Shown: piece by piece, positions 6,531 to 7,147 of the stretch
Position numbering within the stretch: the stretch's first letter is position 1
Layout of the letters: the number at the start of each line of letters is the position of its first letter
From: an uncultured Aeromonadales bacterium
GTDB taxonomy: Bacteria; Pseudomonadota; Gammaproteobacteria; Enterobacterales; Succinivibrionaceae
Direction: 5' to 3'
Length of the DNA stretch: 7,147 nt
Assembly (NCBI GenBank): GCA_902796095.1
Contig: CADBNP010000114.1
Location: 1 to 7,147, forward strand
Position numbers and translations under genes: made by a program
Notes under the pieces: generated by a model
Database searches by the model: none
Seen by the model: only the letters and a program-made list of their open reading frames with translations
What the model was told of the DNA's origin: nothing

Positions 6531-7147
6531 TCAGATCTTTACCTTGGATTTCTTTTCCTTTTCAAAGGATTTTTTGACATCCTTCACACAGCTAGGATCC
6601 TCGGTAACAATCGGAGGGCACTTGCCGTCAACCACATCCTTTGTCACCTCCACAACACCGCCGTGGGACCTGGACGGGATCTGGAACATGGTATCCATGA
6701 GAATATCCTCCAGAATGGATCTGAGACCTCTGGCTCCGGTATCCTTCTTGATAGCCAGATCTGCAATGCTTTCCAGAGCATCATCCGTAAACTTCAGATC
6801 AAACTTCTCCATGTCAAACAGAGCACGGTACTGCTTGACCAGAGCATTCTTTGGCTGGGTAAGAATATTGATCATGGCGGAGCGATCAAGCTTGGCAAGA
6901 GCAGTGATCACGGGAAGTCTGCCGATGAATTCAGGTATTATGCCGAACTTCACCAGATCCTCAGGCTCAACCTCGGAGAAAAGTTCAGTAATGCTCCTGG
7001 AATGATCAGATTCGATATTGGCACCGAAACCGATACCGGTATCCACATTGATTCTCTTTTCTATAATCTTGTCCAGTCCGGAGAATGCACCGCCGCAGAT
7101 GAAAAGAATTCTGGAGGTATCCACCATAATGTTGTCCATCATCGGAT
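6531..7147 (-). CDS. clpX: ATP-dependent Clp protease ATP-binding subunit ClpX, C-terminal part
   Basis: ClpX is a hexameric AAA+ unfoldase that recognises tagged proteins and threads them into ClpP. Only about the last 204 codons are present and the gene runs off the right edge. The bases at 7143-7147 continue the frame as a proline after a probable histidine, matching the HP that precedes this segment in E. coli ClpX, so the internal ATG at 7142 is not a start. Numbering from that Met, one sees the sensor-1 strand RILFICGGAF (11-20), the ClpP-docking IGF loop (GIGFG, 36-40), the arginine finger in EFIGRLP (R75) and the sensor-2 GAR motif (R139). The zinc-binding N-domain and Walker motifs lie outside the window. 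The C-terminus is lysine-rich (FEKEKKSKVKI) and unlike the E. coli tail. The gene ends in its own terminator. In E. coli, lon follows here; it does not in this window. Confidence 0.96.
   Translation of the reverse strand, partial: PMMDNIMVDTSRILFICGGAFSGLDKIIEKRINVDTGIGFGANIESDHSRSITELFSEVEPEDLVKFGIIPEFIGRLPVITALAKLDRSAMINILTQPKNALVKQYRALFDMEKFDLKFTDDALESIADLAIKKDTGARGLRSILEDILMDTMFQIPSRSHGGVVEVTKDVVDGKCPPIVTEDPSCVKDVKKSFEKEKKSKVKI

Noticed and set aside
6514..7005. 163-aa plus-strand reading frame opposite clpX
   Set aside because: It runs through the clpX coding sequence on the other strand and has no recognisable domain or ribosome binding site.

Overview
The window looks like a chromosomal segment of a gammaproteobacterium. 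UvrC, UvrY, PpiD and ClpX all align well with my memory of the E. coli proteins, the uvrY-uvrC pairing is conserved, and GATC sites are frequent. Composition and sequence divergence would suit a gut-type lineage such as Succinivibrionaceae, but that is only a guess.

Layout. Positions 1-192 hold a 52-bp periodic array of dyad elements around a near-ideal extended -10 promoter. This array drives a plus-strand gene (193-1338) for a class II Fic AMP-transferase with a C-terminal winged helix. All other genes lie on the minus strand. Reading in their own direction from the right edge they are: the C-terminal half of clpX (7147-6531), ending in a strong intrinsic terminator; a promoter and roughly 140-nt leader; ppiD (6234-4270), followed by a hairpin and a terminator; uvrY (3970-3332), starting at TTG; and uvrC (3248-1389), which converges tail to tail with fic across 50 bp.

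How the genes fit together. ClpX (protein unfolding for ClpP) and PpiD (periplasmic chaperone at the Sec translocon) are protein quality-control genes. In E. coli the order is clpX-lon-hupB-ppiD, and here lon and hupB are absent from between them. UvrY is the response regulator of the BarA/UvrY system that feeds the Csr network, and it is co-transcribed with the excision-repair nuclease UvrC, as in E. coli. A short hairpin lies between uvrY and uvrC. The fic gene, in the place where pgsA follows uvrC in E. coli, is the accessory part of the window. Its tightly organised operator array suggests autorepression through its own winged helix.

The most interesting signals are the fic operator array, the PpiD that keeps parvulin-type histidines, the condensed clpX-ppiD junction, and an excess of the 7-mer GGATCTG, which also forms the arms of two intergenic hairpins.
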